A stretch of DNA of 64,000 nt from Cephalotus follicularis. Lineage: Eukaryota > Streptophyta > Magnoliopsida > Oxalidales > Cephalotaceae. The stretch spans positions 62,001-126,000 of the forward strand of contig BDDD01003330.1 in assembly GCA_001972305.1 (NCBI GenBank), given 5' to 3'. This document shows positions 43,570-55,442 of this stretch, in pieces. A program made the translations under genes and the position numbers. The notes under the pieces were generated by a model. The model was not told the DNA's origin. It saw only the letters and a program-made list of their open reading frames with translations, and ran no database searches. Position 1 is the stretch's first letter. Each line of letters begins with the position of its first letter.

Positions 43570-45298
43570 CTCATAGTCTGCCTCAAAGAAGGATATTACC
43601 TCCTCGCCTCCACCTGACTTCAACCTTTTGCTATGCTGGTATTGTTTCACAACAAAGGTTTTTCTAGCATAGGCTTTTCGAGCCCTGCTATGGTCGCCAC
43701 CTGATGCGACTCCTCTAGAGATGGTGTGTATCACACCTCTCGGCTGCTACTCCTCAGCCTGCTGTGGAGCTTCTTCATTGCACTCCCTTCTCTGCTAAGA
43801 AGCATCTCTGTCCACAACTTTCTAAGATGACATTTATGAATCAGGTCCTCAATCTGATTCTTTAAAAGCAAAGCACTCCACTGTATCGTGCCCGTGGTCA
43901 TGATGGTACCGTCAATACTTGTCTGAGTCCCTCTTCTCTACTGGGGATCTCAATGGTGATGGCCATTGGATTGGGACCTTGTCCTTCTCCACTTCCAGTA
44001 TCCTCGTCCGCTTCTCCAAAAGTGTGGCAAAGTTATTGTAACTAGGGATAGGTGTTCCCCTTTTTGGGGATTCCTCCCTTTTGGAGAGCTTGTGCCTAGG
44101 GTCATCTTTGTAAGCTCTGGCTTCTCCTTCCTCTTCTGTTTTTCCCTGGAGCACCTCGTGATGCTCCTTTTTCTCCACCTGATGGCCTGACTAAAAAGTC
44201 TTTTGCTTCCTAGCCGCCATTGCCTCCTCGGCATTTACATACTTCTATGCCCTTCTGAGAAGGTCAGACAAATCCTGAGCAAGCTTCTTCATGAAGGAGA
44301 AATTGAAGGGTGAATTGTCCTTCAATACACCGCTCAAAGCTGCCAAAGCGAAGGACGGCTCTAAGTCCTTCACCGTCAGAGACTTATTGTTAAATCTGAT
44401 GAGGTAGTCTCTGAGGGTCTCATCCTTTCCTGTACCACATTGATCAAATGACTTGAATTTCTTCTCTGTATGGTGCTGTTGAGGAATTTCGTAACAAACA
44501 GTTTCGTAAACTGCTCGAAGTTTGCCATCAAGTTCTAAGGTAGCGTGGAGTACCACGCTTGGGTTATGCCTGTCAGAGTTTCCGGGAATCCTCGGCAAAG
44601 TGCATCATCTGAAGCCTAGTGCACTAGCATAATTTGGGTGTAGTAGCGCACATGCTGGATTAGGTCCATGGACCCGTCATACTCCTTAAGACTCAGAAAT
44701 TAAAATCCTTTGGGATACGCTCCCTCATTATCTCGGTTGTGAAGGGAGTGTAATTAATGTTTCGTACCTCTGACAGGTACCCCTTCGATTGATCGGCTCA
44801 TCGGAGCCTTCTGTTCGTCTAAGCAAACCTTCTGTTCATGGTTTACTCCACATCCTCAATGTTCCTAATCTTGCTAAAAACTTGGGACGTACCCATTGCA
44901 AGTCAGACTGAGTGGCCTGACCTGCCCCTCTGCAATGTCTCCGTCCTATGTGAAGCGTAGGAGTGTGCTCGAGTTTCCTCGGCCTCCTCTGGGTAATCCT
45001 CCTCAATCTACTCAGGCACATGGCCCTCCTTGGAGGGTTTCACCTTGCCCCTTGGGGCTATAGAACCTCTTGGGTTGGTCTGCTCGGACCAGAATGACCT
45101 CGAATGACTGGTCCGCTCGGACCAGCCTGGTTTTGGCTGGCTAGATTGCTCGCCAGCAAGGTTGTGAATCGCCCCATTTCCTAAAGCAATTGGTTGAATT
45201 TCTTGCTTAGTAGTGGCAACTTGACCAGCAGCAGGAGGTTGATTCTAGGGTACTTGGCTGCCGGTGGCTGTAAAGTTTTTGTTTCTTCTCGGAGGCAT
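43570..45298 (-). pseudogene. gag: Tat-T gag and protease N-terminus (many stops)
   Basis: Starts at ATG (MPPRRNKNFT) 58 bp inside the 5' LTR. Homologous stretches to Tat-J gag recur through stops: KGYLSEVRNINYTPF, EYDGS, QHVRYYTQIML, AWYSTLP, then the open 44598-44245 segment (DYLIRFNNKSLTVKDLEPSFALAAL, FSFMKKLAQD). Near 43734-43575 is the protease leader HTISRGVASGGDHSRARKAYAR. It is old and degenerate. Confidence 0.85.
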
Positions 45299-45355
45299 GG
45301 TTACTAGTGTTTTTGTTAAAAACTTTTCATTGCGCTACCCACAAACGGCCCCAAC
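45299..45355 (-). other. Tat-T leader with primer-site-like sequence
   Basis: Minus strand GTTGGGGCCGTTTGTGGG next to the LTR corresponds to GTTGGCGTCGTCTGTGGG in Tat-J (49844-49861); both resemble the TTGGCGCCGTCTGTGGG leader of Tat elements. Confidence 0.7.
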
Positions 45356-45643
45356 TGTTGATGTTGAAATCAAGTCCTCAACAGTACCCTACGTGTAGAG
45401 CTTTGATTTGTTGGGAAAAACACTACGAACTCTCCGAGAAAGTTGTATGGATGGTGTTTGATTGTCCTCCCTGCACACAGAAAGCAAGAAAAATGAAGAA
45501 CCATGAGGTATCACTCCCAAAGACTCTCCGATGTTTAAGTCAGTGTGGGTAGAGAAAAAAAAATAAGGTTCTTTTTAGAGTAGGATTGGTCGACCTGTGT
45601 AAAGTGTTTGATTGCTGTATTTATAGTGGAGCTTGAATGTAGC

Positions 45644-48062
45644 TGTAATGACCAGAAATTTTCATTAGAGATATTACTTATGGAAATATGATTTCTATTG
45701 TTGAAATTAGCAAATGCTACAATGGACCCGTAATATGACCCTAACGCTCGGGGGGATTCGGGGATTCCACTCCCTGGTGAGCGGACGTGGGGTCCTGCTG
45801 CCCGGACAGCAGGCAGGGGCTCAGGGGTAGCGCCCCCGGAAGAAAATTTAATTTGGATATTTTTTTTGGACTGGAAATGGATATGTGCTTGCCCCAAGGT
45901 GGTGTGGTGTGCGCACTGTCGTTGTGCGTTTTGTACCACAAAGCGTTGACAGTTATTTTAAGGCGTCGATGGTTTGGCTTATTTTGTGGGCATCGAATTT
46001 GTGAGTTAAAGCATTGATGGTTTGTTATAGTGTAAGCGTTATTTTTACTTTGTTACTCGTCAACCGGCAGCACTTATAGGGCAAAGCAGCAGCACTTTGG
46101 GGCTTAAGCGGCGACGCTTAGCGCTTAACCTCCGACACTTTAAGAAAAAGGACGCGTGTCAAGTAACGGACGAAAGAAGAGGACACGTGTTGACTTGATG
46201 GAGAAAATGACACAACGAAGGCGGCTGTTACTCCCCTATAAATACTGCTCCATTCTTAGTGCATTCTGCAGAAAGAAGAGAGAAGAGGCAGACGGGAGAG
46301 AAAGAAGAAGAGAGGGTGAGTAAGAGAGAAAGAAGAAGGAGAGAACGAAGGAGAGAAAACAGAGGAGAAGAGAAAAAGAAGGGGATTTCTGCTGAGATTT
46401 CAGTGTAGGAAGTAGTTCAGTGTAGACAAAGGATGAAGGAGTTTAAAGCAAAGTAAGGATTCTGCTCATTCTCTAAAGTATCAAATATTGTTATTCTACA
46501 GTAAGGATTCTGCTCTTTTTCTAAAGAATCAAATGTTCTATTTTATGTAAGGATTTCTGTCTCTTTTGTCAAAGTATTTATACTCATTTTCCGAAATATT
46601 CTAACTTTTATGCTAAAGTATTTTCTACAACTTATTACTATGTTTTATGTATTCTGAAACTCTGCCAATTTCTCGGCCAAAGTTATATGTTTATATTCCT
46701 TTTTTATTTTATTTGAAGTTATTGAGATAATTTTTACTGTTTTACGTAAATTCAGTTTTACAAATGTTGTACGGATTTATTTTTATGAATGCTTTGAGCT
46801 GATCACTCAAAGTACTAAGAAATGTTTTATGAAATGGTTTTACAAAATGGAAAAAGGCAACAAACTAAGATGAACAACGACTGGATTACGACCCAGGGTG
46901 GATTAATCTAATAAAAGATTAATGTTATGAGCGGAGAGTGCTCATGGACATGCATGTGATGTAAGTTGGTGATCGGGAAAGTGCACAATGCCCCGATGAC
47001 TGATTCAATTGGGTTATTTATGTTTATACAACCCCTCAGTTATTTATGAAATGTTCTTATTCATGAGATATGATCAGAAAAAAATAATGAAATGTTCTGT
47101 TTCATGAGATATGAACAGAAAGGAATGAATGTGATTTTGAAAAGAAAATGATCTTGAAACGTGATGGTTTTTACACCAGAAAAGGAATTTTAATGATGTT
47201 TTGTTTTCAAGGTATGGCTATAGTATATGCCAGAAAAATGTATGATTTGGATACGTTTTGATAAAGTGTATCAAAAAAGGAATTTCGATAACGTTTTTAT
47301 AACTATGATTCTTACTGGGCTATTTGAGCTCACTCCTTTCAATGTTTTGCTTTCAAATAAAATGTTTTCCAGGAAATGACGGAAGATGAAACTACGAGCT
47401 TTAGAGGAAGTTCGTAAGGGAAGTTTTGGAAATAATTATGCTATAAAGTTTTGTACCAACTACTTTTGACGTAACGAGTATATGTTTCCGCTCTATAACG
47501 CTGTTATGACAAGTCTATGTTTTGCGCTGTGACAGACGATGGGTAGATGTAAATGTATAGAAATAAACGCTATAATTATAATGTTTTGATACGATGATGT
47601 TGTTTACAAATTGGTGTTGAAAGTTATAGAATATATTTGAAGTTTATAATTCTGCCATAATTTGTTACGAGTATGATAATTCTTAAGTTGAGAGGATATT
47701 TAAAGATATCAAGTTATCAATTATGATGTGATGTTTCCGCTATCATGTATCACCGATAGAAATGATCATCATTATGTTTAAAGTTTTCAAGTGAGAAGTA
47801 TGATAATTCTAAAATTTGGTGTTAATGGCTGTAAAGGTATCCTGTGAAGTTTATGATAGAAATGATTAATGATAATTCTAAGTATATTTTGAAGATGATG
47901 AGTTTCTCGAATACGATTTAAGTAATATCATTGAATGGTTAATAATGTCACATATCATTAAATGATTAAACGATTTGATGGTCAATGGTTCACCCCACGT
48001 AACACACCGCATCCTTGAGGCTCGCTTTGAACATAAAGTGAATTCGGATCGGGGGCGTCACA
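45644..48062 (+). mobile_element. Gyp-G: solo Gypsy LTR in the Tat-T LTR
   Basis: TGTAATGACCAG...CGGGGGCGTCACA, flanked by GTAGC (45639-45643) and GTAAC (48063-48067), a TSD with one mismatch. Array of GCGTTGACAG, GCGTCGATGG, GCGGCGACGC units at about 45940-46142. No coding. Confidence 0.85.
46236..46244 (+). promoter_or_regulatory. TATA box of the Gyp-G LTR
   Basis: CTATAAATA about 95 bp after the last array unit (TCCGACACTT, 46131-46140), the same spacing as in Cop-A and Cop-B. Followed by purine-rich GAGAAAGAAG repeats. Confidence 0.6.
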
Positions 48063-48318
48063 GTAACTGCCTTGCTTGACTTGCGGAGATGACTATTATA
48101 CCCCTAAGGAAATGCCGAGTATCTCGCCATTTCCCTGATTGTACGCCAGAACGTTATGTTGTGCGTTATCATTTCAGATTGTAAACGCCCAACTCGTGTC
48201 TGTAGCTCTGAAGGACATTTGTCTTGTTCTCCAGAGGACACATGGCGATATCTTTTGAGTAGAAGTTTTCCCATATCAATGTTATTTGGTATAATTCAGA
48301 AACTAAAATATCCCAACA

Positions 48319-49345
48319 CCTGATCTATGCAATTTAATATTTTACCCTTTATTTATTTTGTCAAGATCATGTTTCATTAATGTTGCAATTAGTGCTCACT
48401 TGTTAGTCCCGACATGGACTAACAACACCTTAATCAACTAATTATCTTCATTCACGATATACATGATTATGCAATGTAGCTGTTTGTCTCGATTGAGTCC
48501 AAAAAACTAAAGTTTAAGTATTTGGATAATCTTAACTTCAATTTTTTGAGCAAAAGTTGAAGTTCTGAATGAAAAAAAAAACTGCAAAATTCATTTTCAA
48601 ACTTCTTCATTTAGCTTCCTATGTTTTTAAGTATTTAGTTTTTTTCTTTTTTTACGTTTTCCTTTTTTCATAAATTACTCTTATACTTTTCACCTAAAAT
48701 CTCAAATATTTATATAAAATAATATGTAGATTATTAAAAAAACGTTTCATTACTGATAATCCAAACACATCAACAACTTTTTAATGAAAAACTAAATAGT
48801 TATTTTCACAAAAACTACCTAAACAACTCTTTTACGAAAATCACAAGACCCCAAATAACCCTGATATACAAATTTTATCAATAAAGATTTACCACCATCG
48901 GTATCATTTAACTTGAGTGATAAAAACTTGAGTACTGCTATTAATCACAAATGATGCGACATCACAAAAACATCACGAGACAGTTATCAAAATATCATTA
49001 ATATTTTTTTTTAAATACCATTAATGATGTTTTATCTTTTAATAAAAAACATTAATGATATTTTGACAATTCACTTATGATGTGCTTGTAATATCACATC
49101 ACTTAACTTTGACAGCAGAAATCAAATATGGATGAGAGAACCTGCTGAAACACGTGATTGTAGGGATTTAAAAAGTACGAAAATTTATATTACTCTAAAT
49201 CTGCCAGAATTTTTTTGTAACGGTATAGTAACCTTGTGTTCAGTAAAATTTTATTGATAGACTTTGCTGTGTATTCGAGTGGACCATATTCTTATTTCAT
49301 CAGCATTGAAAATTTTCATGCTGCTTAGGACCACTCAATCCTCAT
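48319..49345. other. AT-rich DNA without recognised genes
   Basis: Longest stretch with no recognisable retrotransposon sequence. No ORF of note; poly-A and poly-T runs. It contains one foldback (48952-49103). Probably the oldest genomic background between the two Tat elements. Confidence 0.6.
48952..49103. mobile_element. MITE-like foldback
   Basis: Arms of about 50 bp (48952-49002 and 49051-49103) are imperfect inverted repeats, identical over TCAAAATATCATTAAT and about three-quarters matched elsewhere by eye, with a short T-rich loop. No clear TSD, so family unassigned. Confidence 0.5.
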
Positions 49346-49843
49346 TGTTAGGTGATATGGAAAAATTTCTATATCAAATAAGTCACTGATACGGGTCACC
49401 TGGAACAATAAATCACACAGGTAAAACACCCAAGACTCTGGTCATAAAGGGAGAGATATACCTTCCATCAAAAGGGACGACAACCCTTCCATAAAAATGA
49501 AAGATAATATCTCCTTTAAGATGACTCATAATTTTCTCTTTTGGGACCTAAACGGTTCTGGAAAGATTACAGACAGGCAAGACTATAAATACCCCAAAAA
49601 AGACAGTGAGGGGGCCGAGCAATTTATTATACACCTATTGTCTTCTTTGCTATCAACTGACTTAAGCATCGGAGGGTCCCTAGGAGTGAAAACTCCTGGA
49701 CTTTTGGTAGTTTCTTCTTTTTGTGTGCAGGGAAGATCAGAGAACCAAGATTCGGTACCATCTTCGGAGCATCCTACACTTTTCCCAATAAATCAAACCT
49801 CCACACTTGGAGAACTGTTGTGAAGTTAATTTCTGCACCAACA
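49346..49843 (+). repeat. Tat-J 5' LTR
   Basis: TGTTAGGTGATATGG ... CTGCACCAACA, preceded by CTCAT. Homologous in reverse to the Tat-T LTR. Followed directly by the GTTGGCGTCGTCTGTGGG leader. Confidence 0.75.
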
Positions 49844-49886
49844 GTTGGCGTCGTCTGTGGGAAAGGTGACATGATTTCCTTCAATA

Positions 49887-49954
49887 ATGCCTCCAAAGAG
49901 AACTAACCGAGCGACCACTCCCAGTCAAGCTCCTCCCACCAGTGAGCAACTTAA
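49887..49954 (+). pseudogene. gag: Tat-J gag, first 22 codons
   Basis: MPPKRTNRATTPSQAPPTSE, homologous to Tat-T MPPRRNK, then broken by the Gyp-I LTR at 49955. Confidence 0.8.
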
Positions 49955-52317
49955 TGTAATAGCCACAATTTCAATTAATGTATATTGTACAATGATGAAT
50001 AAAGTATGCATTATATTGAGATTTAATGTCCAATTACTTTATAAATTGGGGTTATTGGATTGTTGGGTTTGATTTGAAATGCAGATGTGGTGAAATACAC
50101 TTAACAAACCAAAACCAGCCTCAAACAGCCGACTGTCACAGCGTAACAGCCCACTGTTTTGATTCAGGGAGTGACAGTCGACTGTCGCCCTGTGACAGTT
50201 GACTGGCCTAGCTCAGACAGGTGTCTATGCATGGCGTGTGAAACAGGGCAAAAGCGTGGCAATTGATGTAACATGTGTACATGGACGTGTTAGCCATGCA
50301 AAGGAATTGTCGCCAGTTGTTGGCAATGCAGACTGAGTGCCTTGCATGTATTCTCCATCTCTGCACACCTGCAAACACTGAAGAAAGAATCAAAAGAACG
50401 AAATGTGCATGTGAGTGAGAGAGAGAGAGAGATTTCCTGGTAAGTCACCAATCCGAGTTATACTGATATTGAGGTTGTTAGTGGATTAAACATACTGATG
50501 TTAGTTATATATATATTCACTGTTAACATGATTTAGAATAACAAAGCCGAGAATTGAAGTGTTCATGAGAATTAAAGCTTAGAGATCACTGTTTAGATTA
50601 TTGAGTTACTTTCGGTACTGGTTATAGTTAATCAAACCTATACAGCTACTGATTTTGTTCTGTTAACATGTAAACCTAGACTAAACTTCTGGAACTCGAA
50701 ATTTGGTTGAGATTGTTGGAGTTGGACATTAAAGAGAGAAATCAACTCAATTTGATATCGGGATAGAATTTGAGGTAGGGGTATTGACATGTTTTAGAAG
50801 ATATGATATGTATATCATGCCTGGATGATTTCTGTATGATTGCATGTCATTGATTGGTTGGAATTTGATTGTGAACATGCATACTCTGTTTTGGTTAAGC
50901 TGTTGCCTAACGTTTTCTGGACTAAAATAGTCGACTGCTCAATGTAAACAGCCGACTGTTAAGCATAAACTATCGACTGCTTAATGAAAACAGACGGCTA
51001 TTCTTATGAACAGCTGACTGTTAAGTGACAAATTACTGATATTAGATGTTGTTTAGGCTTAAGTGATATGTAATTACCCTGGCCTCCACGTAGGATGATT
51101 GTAACATTCAATCATGGCCATAGGTAGTTATATTTCATATATTAAACCACTTATGCATCCATTGTATTAATTGCGTAAGAACGACTATGGTTGTGCTTAG
51201 ATACTTAATGAATCCTTGAATTGCTATTGTTCTTATTGTTAAGCTGCTATATTATGCTGTTGTTATATGATAATGTATGTGTTCAAAACACTATTGTCTC
51301 ACTTAATTTCAAGGATTTAATCAACTAGTGCTATAGGCACAAATATGGATTTTCTCACTATTGCTTTCCAAATGAAAACTTACTGTCACTAGGTTACTAA
51401 TTTTCCCTCAAATGAGAGGTACCATTACTGTATTGAATATTGTTCCTCCAAAAGAGAGGACGGTCACTGAACTGTTAAATGTTTCAAAAAGAAAACAACT
51501 ATTATATTGCATATTATAGATATATGTAATATTGCTATTGAATTGATTGAATTGTTTGTCTATGTTATTGACGTTTGGTCGAGTGATAGGAGAAATCACT
51601 GGCTACAGGGTGGTCCTATGTGCCAGGAGTTGGCTAGAGCTTCTACCACACTTATCTGCAATGCAGATCCTGATTGTTACCTGCCCACTAAACGCTGGTA
51701 GAATTGACCTGATCTATCATCTTCGGAGTGTAGGGTGATAGTTAGGTGGTGCGCCGTTGGTGCTAGGAGTTAGCGACATGTGACACCCAAACCACTGTAT
51801 TGATTCATTGTACCCTTATGCGGTATTCCTGAATTGTATTGTCTATGGCCACTTGGCATGATTGCTCATAAATATTAGAATACTTATTTACATACGTTAT
51901 TCAAAATAACCGTCATGCATGTTTACATTTATATATTCTTCCTCATGCATTATTCCTACTTAGCCAAGTGAGGACAACGGCTAACCCCCTACAATTTCAG
52001 ATTAAGTGAAGACGTTCGGGGAAGTGATGATGAAGTTTTTTGGAGAGCTTCTATCTTGCTTAAGGTTGTTATTTACTATGTCTTGTATTGTAATAACGAT
52101 CATACTCCATTTGTTATTTTTACATTTCCAATATGTAAAAGATAACTGGTTTTGTATTGTGTAAGCACGTAGTATGGGCTGCGTGCGGATAACTTTATAA
52201 TCCGACACTGAAATGCTTCTGATTATGTTGTTGAATGTTGATTAATATTGAATGTTGGATTATTATTATAACTAATATCTCCATATATGTTGTCTTTATG
52301 GAAAACGGGGTGTGACA
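49955..52317 (+). repeat. Gyp-I 5' LTR
   Basis: TGTAATAGCCACAATTTC...CGGGGTGTGACA. It aligns with Gyp-F (reversed) and Gyp-K (reversed) at both ends. Arrays of CAGTCGACTGT/CAGCCGACTGT at about 50125-50210 and 50927-51032, i.e. about 170-255 and 970-1080 bp into the LTR. Confidence 0.9.
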
Positions 52318-52321
52318 GCAT

Positions 52322-52333
52322 GGTATCATAGCT
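52322..52333 (+). other. Gyp-I primer-binding site
   Basis: TGGTATCATAGC, one mismatch from the usual TGGTATCAGAGC, four bases after the LTR end. Confidence 0.85.
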
Positions 52334-52423
52334 TATTTTTAAATAAGCTATCACTGGGATAAGTTTCTCGGTAATTAAGTGAATTGTTTCCTAATGATTA
52401 TGTCATTCCATATAGGAAACAAA

Positions 52424-54064
52424 ATGGATCTGCGAAGAGGTTGAAGGGGTAGGCGTAGAGCCGACGAAGGAACCAATGCTCCGCCAGTGCATGGAAATGA
52501 TCCGCCAGTGAATGAAGGAGTAAATATTCCTCCAGTGCAAGACGAGAGGAGTAATTTTGACCGCATGGCTGACCTTTTCCAGCAGTAGATTCAGGCCAAT
52601 GGAGCAGATTCGGCAGATGTACGAGGTTAACCGAGCCTATCAGCATGCTCCTGAAGCTTGTCATACTGGTGGATTTCGCAGAGATTTGGAGCGGTTCATG
52701 AGACAGAATCCTCCGATATTCAATGCTGAGTTGAATGCTACTGTGGCCGAGCAGTGGATTAGAGACCTGGAGAAAATATTTTCTGCCTTGGAGTGTACTG
52801 ATGAACAGAAACTCAACTTTGCTATATACCGCTTGTGGGGTGAGGTTACCTATTGGTGGGAGATGACTGAAGCAAAGTGGGAATCTCGTGGACTGGACAG
52901 GACTTGGGGCAGATTTCAGTCTGAGTTTTCTTCAGCTTATGTTCCACATATGGAACGTGACCGGAGGGAGACTGAGTTAATGGAGTTATGTCAAGGGGAT
53001 ATGACGGTAGCTCAGTACTAGACTAGATTTGTGGAGTTGGCAAGACACACACCCAATCTTGTGGAGGGTGAATCGAGGAAGATCAGAAGGTTCCTGAAAG
53101 GTCTTCGACCGGACATCAGATCTAAACTGTTAATGTTGCAGCTAACTTCTTTTGTAGATATCGCTGAAAGGGAAAGAATCCTAGAAGCTGACTCGAATGA
53201 AAGGAGAGTGGAGCGGTCTCATACTAATCAATCGAGGCCTGCACAATCACAAGGGCAGGGAAGTAATAATCCTACTAAATCATCAAAGTCTGGTAACCGG
53301 GGTCAATGAGGTTCTTGACGCAGTAATTCACGATCAAGGACTCCTAACCGAAGCGGTCAACAGAATTCGGGTGGATGTACTTTTTGTGGTCGCCAGAACC
53401 ATGATAAGACTAAGTGCTAGAAAAAGATGGGGAAATGCTTGAGGTGTGGCTCACAAGAACATATGCAGGATGGTTGTCCAATGATGAGGGATCAAGCACG
53501 CGACCAACAAGGAGGTGCTGGTGCTAGTGGTGGTGTTGTGGCTGCTCAACCGCGAAGGGATACCAGAAAAGGGATTGTGAAAGGCAGGGTCTACACCGTA
53601 TCTAAAAATGATGTACCAGAATCTACTACTGTTGTAGGAGGTACCATTTTCATATCTAGCATACTAGCTCATGTATTGATTGATCCTGGTGCGACACATT
53701 CATTCATTGCATCTGATTTTGCTTGCAACTTGCGTGGTGTGACTTCTAGTTTACCTTATGTATTGGAAGTGAGTACTCCAGCTGGTACTTGTCTTCTGTC
53801 TAATACTATAATAAAATATTGTGAGATCACGGTAGCTGGGATTCAGTTATCTGCTGAATTGATAGTGTTGCCTATCCGGGATTTCGATGTAATCTTGGGG
53901 ATGGACTGGCTGTATGCTCATCATGCTTGTGTTGATTGCTATAACAAGATAATGACCTTTTATCTTTTGGATGGGACTGAGTGCAAGTTTATCGGAGAGA
54001 AGAATGTTTCTGTTCTGATCATTTCTTATACTCGAGCACAGAAGTATCTCAAGCAAGGATGCGA
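52424..54064 (+). pseudogene. Gyp-I gag and protease (broken)
   Basis: Starts near MDLRRG, with early stops and a frameshift near 52590. From 52600 it stays in one frame with stops at 53019, 53307 and about 53418. Gag core RFMRQNPPIF, AIYRLWGEVTYWWEM; knuckles C-T-F-C-G-R...C and C-L-R-C-G-S-Q-E-H...C; protease with L-I-D-P-G-A-T-H where D-[ST]-G is expected (Ser to Pro); then [13 protein letters not shown]. Homologous to Gyp-D. It ends at QKYLKQGCEA. Confidence 0.88.
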
Positions 54065-55442
54065 AGCCCGCCAAAGGCTTCCAAACGCCCTCCAAGGCGG
54101 TCAAACATTGATACATCTCTAAGAGTAGAGTTCTCCAGTGCCAGGGATTATAATTATGATCCCCAGAAGGACTTATCAGAGAAACATTCAATGGAGGAAA
54201 GCTATTTAGACTACTCCGCAAATGAAGAGAAGCTCCATGTACATTCCTACGCGACTCATAGGACTGTATTACGGCCGAGGAGTAGGTCAGACTACTCGGT
54301 CATACCAACTGCAGGGCCATTGCAGGTCTCTAGTAAGTCTAGGGACCAAGAAAATATCGAGCAGCCCATGAATATGATGTTTGCAGAGATGGAGAAAAGG
54401 CTCAGAGGAACCGAGCAGATGAAGGGATACTTGTTAGAAGTACAAAACCTAAACTGCACCCCCTTCGTGTCTGAGATATTAATGAATCCTATGCCGAGAG
54501 GGTTCAGGTTTCCTACGTTCAAAGAATATGATGGGTCCTCTGACCCAATGCAGCATGTCAGATACTACACCCAGATTATGTTGTTGCACCAAGATTCAGA
54601 CGCAGTCCTTTTCCAAGGACTTTCGGCACCTATGACAGGTGCAGCTCAGACGTGGTACTCCACGTTGCCCCCGAAGTCAGTGGCAAAGTTCGAGTAATTC
54701 AGTAAGATGTTCATCACAAAATTCCTTAACATCACCACACAAAGAAAGAACTCTGATCATCTGATCAGCGTGGTGCATGGAAAAAATGAATCCCTTAGAC
54801 ACTACTTGACTCGATTCAACTAAGAGTTTTTAACCATAAAGGACCTGGAGCCTTCTTTCACTCTGGCAGCCCTGAACAGTGCTTTAAGAGACAACTCGGA
54901 TTTCACTTTCTCCTTGATGAAGAAGCCAACCCAAGATATGGCAGACCTCCTTAGAATAGCTAAAAAGTATGTAAACTTAGAGGAAGATCTGGCGGCTAGA
55001 AAGCAGAAGACCTCCTGGTCATATCAACAGGAGAAAGAAGAGCAAGTAAGAAGTGGTCAGGAAAGAAGCAGAAGAGGAAATCAGGACCAGAGCTAACAAA
55101 AGATGACCTGAGGTACAAACTCACCAAGAGGGAGGACTCACCGAAAAGGGGATCACTGATCCCCAAGTATAACACTTCCGCCCCCTTTCCTGGAGACGCG
55201 AACCAGAATCCTTGCAGTGCAAAAGGAAAAAGTCTCAATTCAGTGGCCAGCTCCGTTGAGAGCCCCAGCCAACAAGAGGGACTCAAGCAAGTACGAAAGA
55301 GTGTAAGCATTTGAAAAATCAAATAGAGGACCTGATCCGCAAAGGTCTTTTGAGGAAGTATGTGGATAGGGATGCCCCCCAGGAAAGAAGGGAGCGCAGA
55401 GAAGACGATTCATAACTGGGGGCAGAGCAACAACCTAGAGGT
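54065..55442 (+). pseudogene. gag: Tat-J gag, main part
   Basis: Open in pieces: NMMFAEMEKRLRGTEQMKGYL, GFRFPTFKEYDGSSDPMQHV, YYTQIML, QTWYSTLPPKSVAKFE, a TAA, then FSKMF.TKFLN, HYLTRFN, TIKDLEPSFTLAALNSALRD, and SLMKKPTQDMADLL. A charged tail (RKQKTSWSYQQEKEEQ) leads to the protease leader. It is clearly better preserved than Tat-T gag. Confidence 0.87.

Larger units (their letters stand above)
45356..48318 (-). repeat. Tat-T 5' LTR, split by solo LTR Gyp-G
   Basis: TGTTGATGTTGAAATC ... ATATCCCAACA (TGTTG/CAACA ends). The LTR proper is 45356-45643 plus 48063-48318, about 540 bp. It is recognisably homologous to the Tat-J LTR in reverse. No GTCGA array, only one GTCGAC. Confidence 0.8.
49955..54064 (+). 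mobile_element. Gyp-I: 5' half of a Tekay-type chromovirus
   Basis: LTR 49955-52317, primer site, gag and protease, then an abrupt end at about 54065 in Tat-J gag. RT, integrase and the 3' LTR are missing together with part of Tat-J gag, which indicates one later deletion of several kb. Confidence 0.88.

Noticed and set aside
48319-49345. Possible host gene in the AT-rich interval
   Set aside because: No ORF of useful length, no splice-consistent exon chain and no recognisable protein similarity on either strand.
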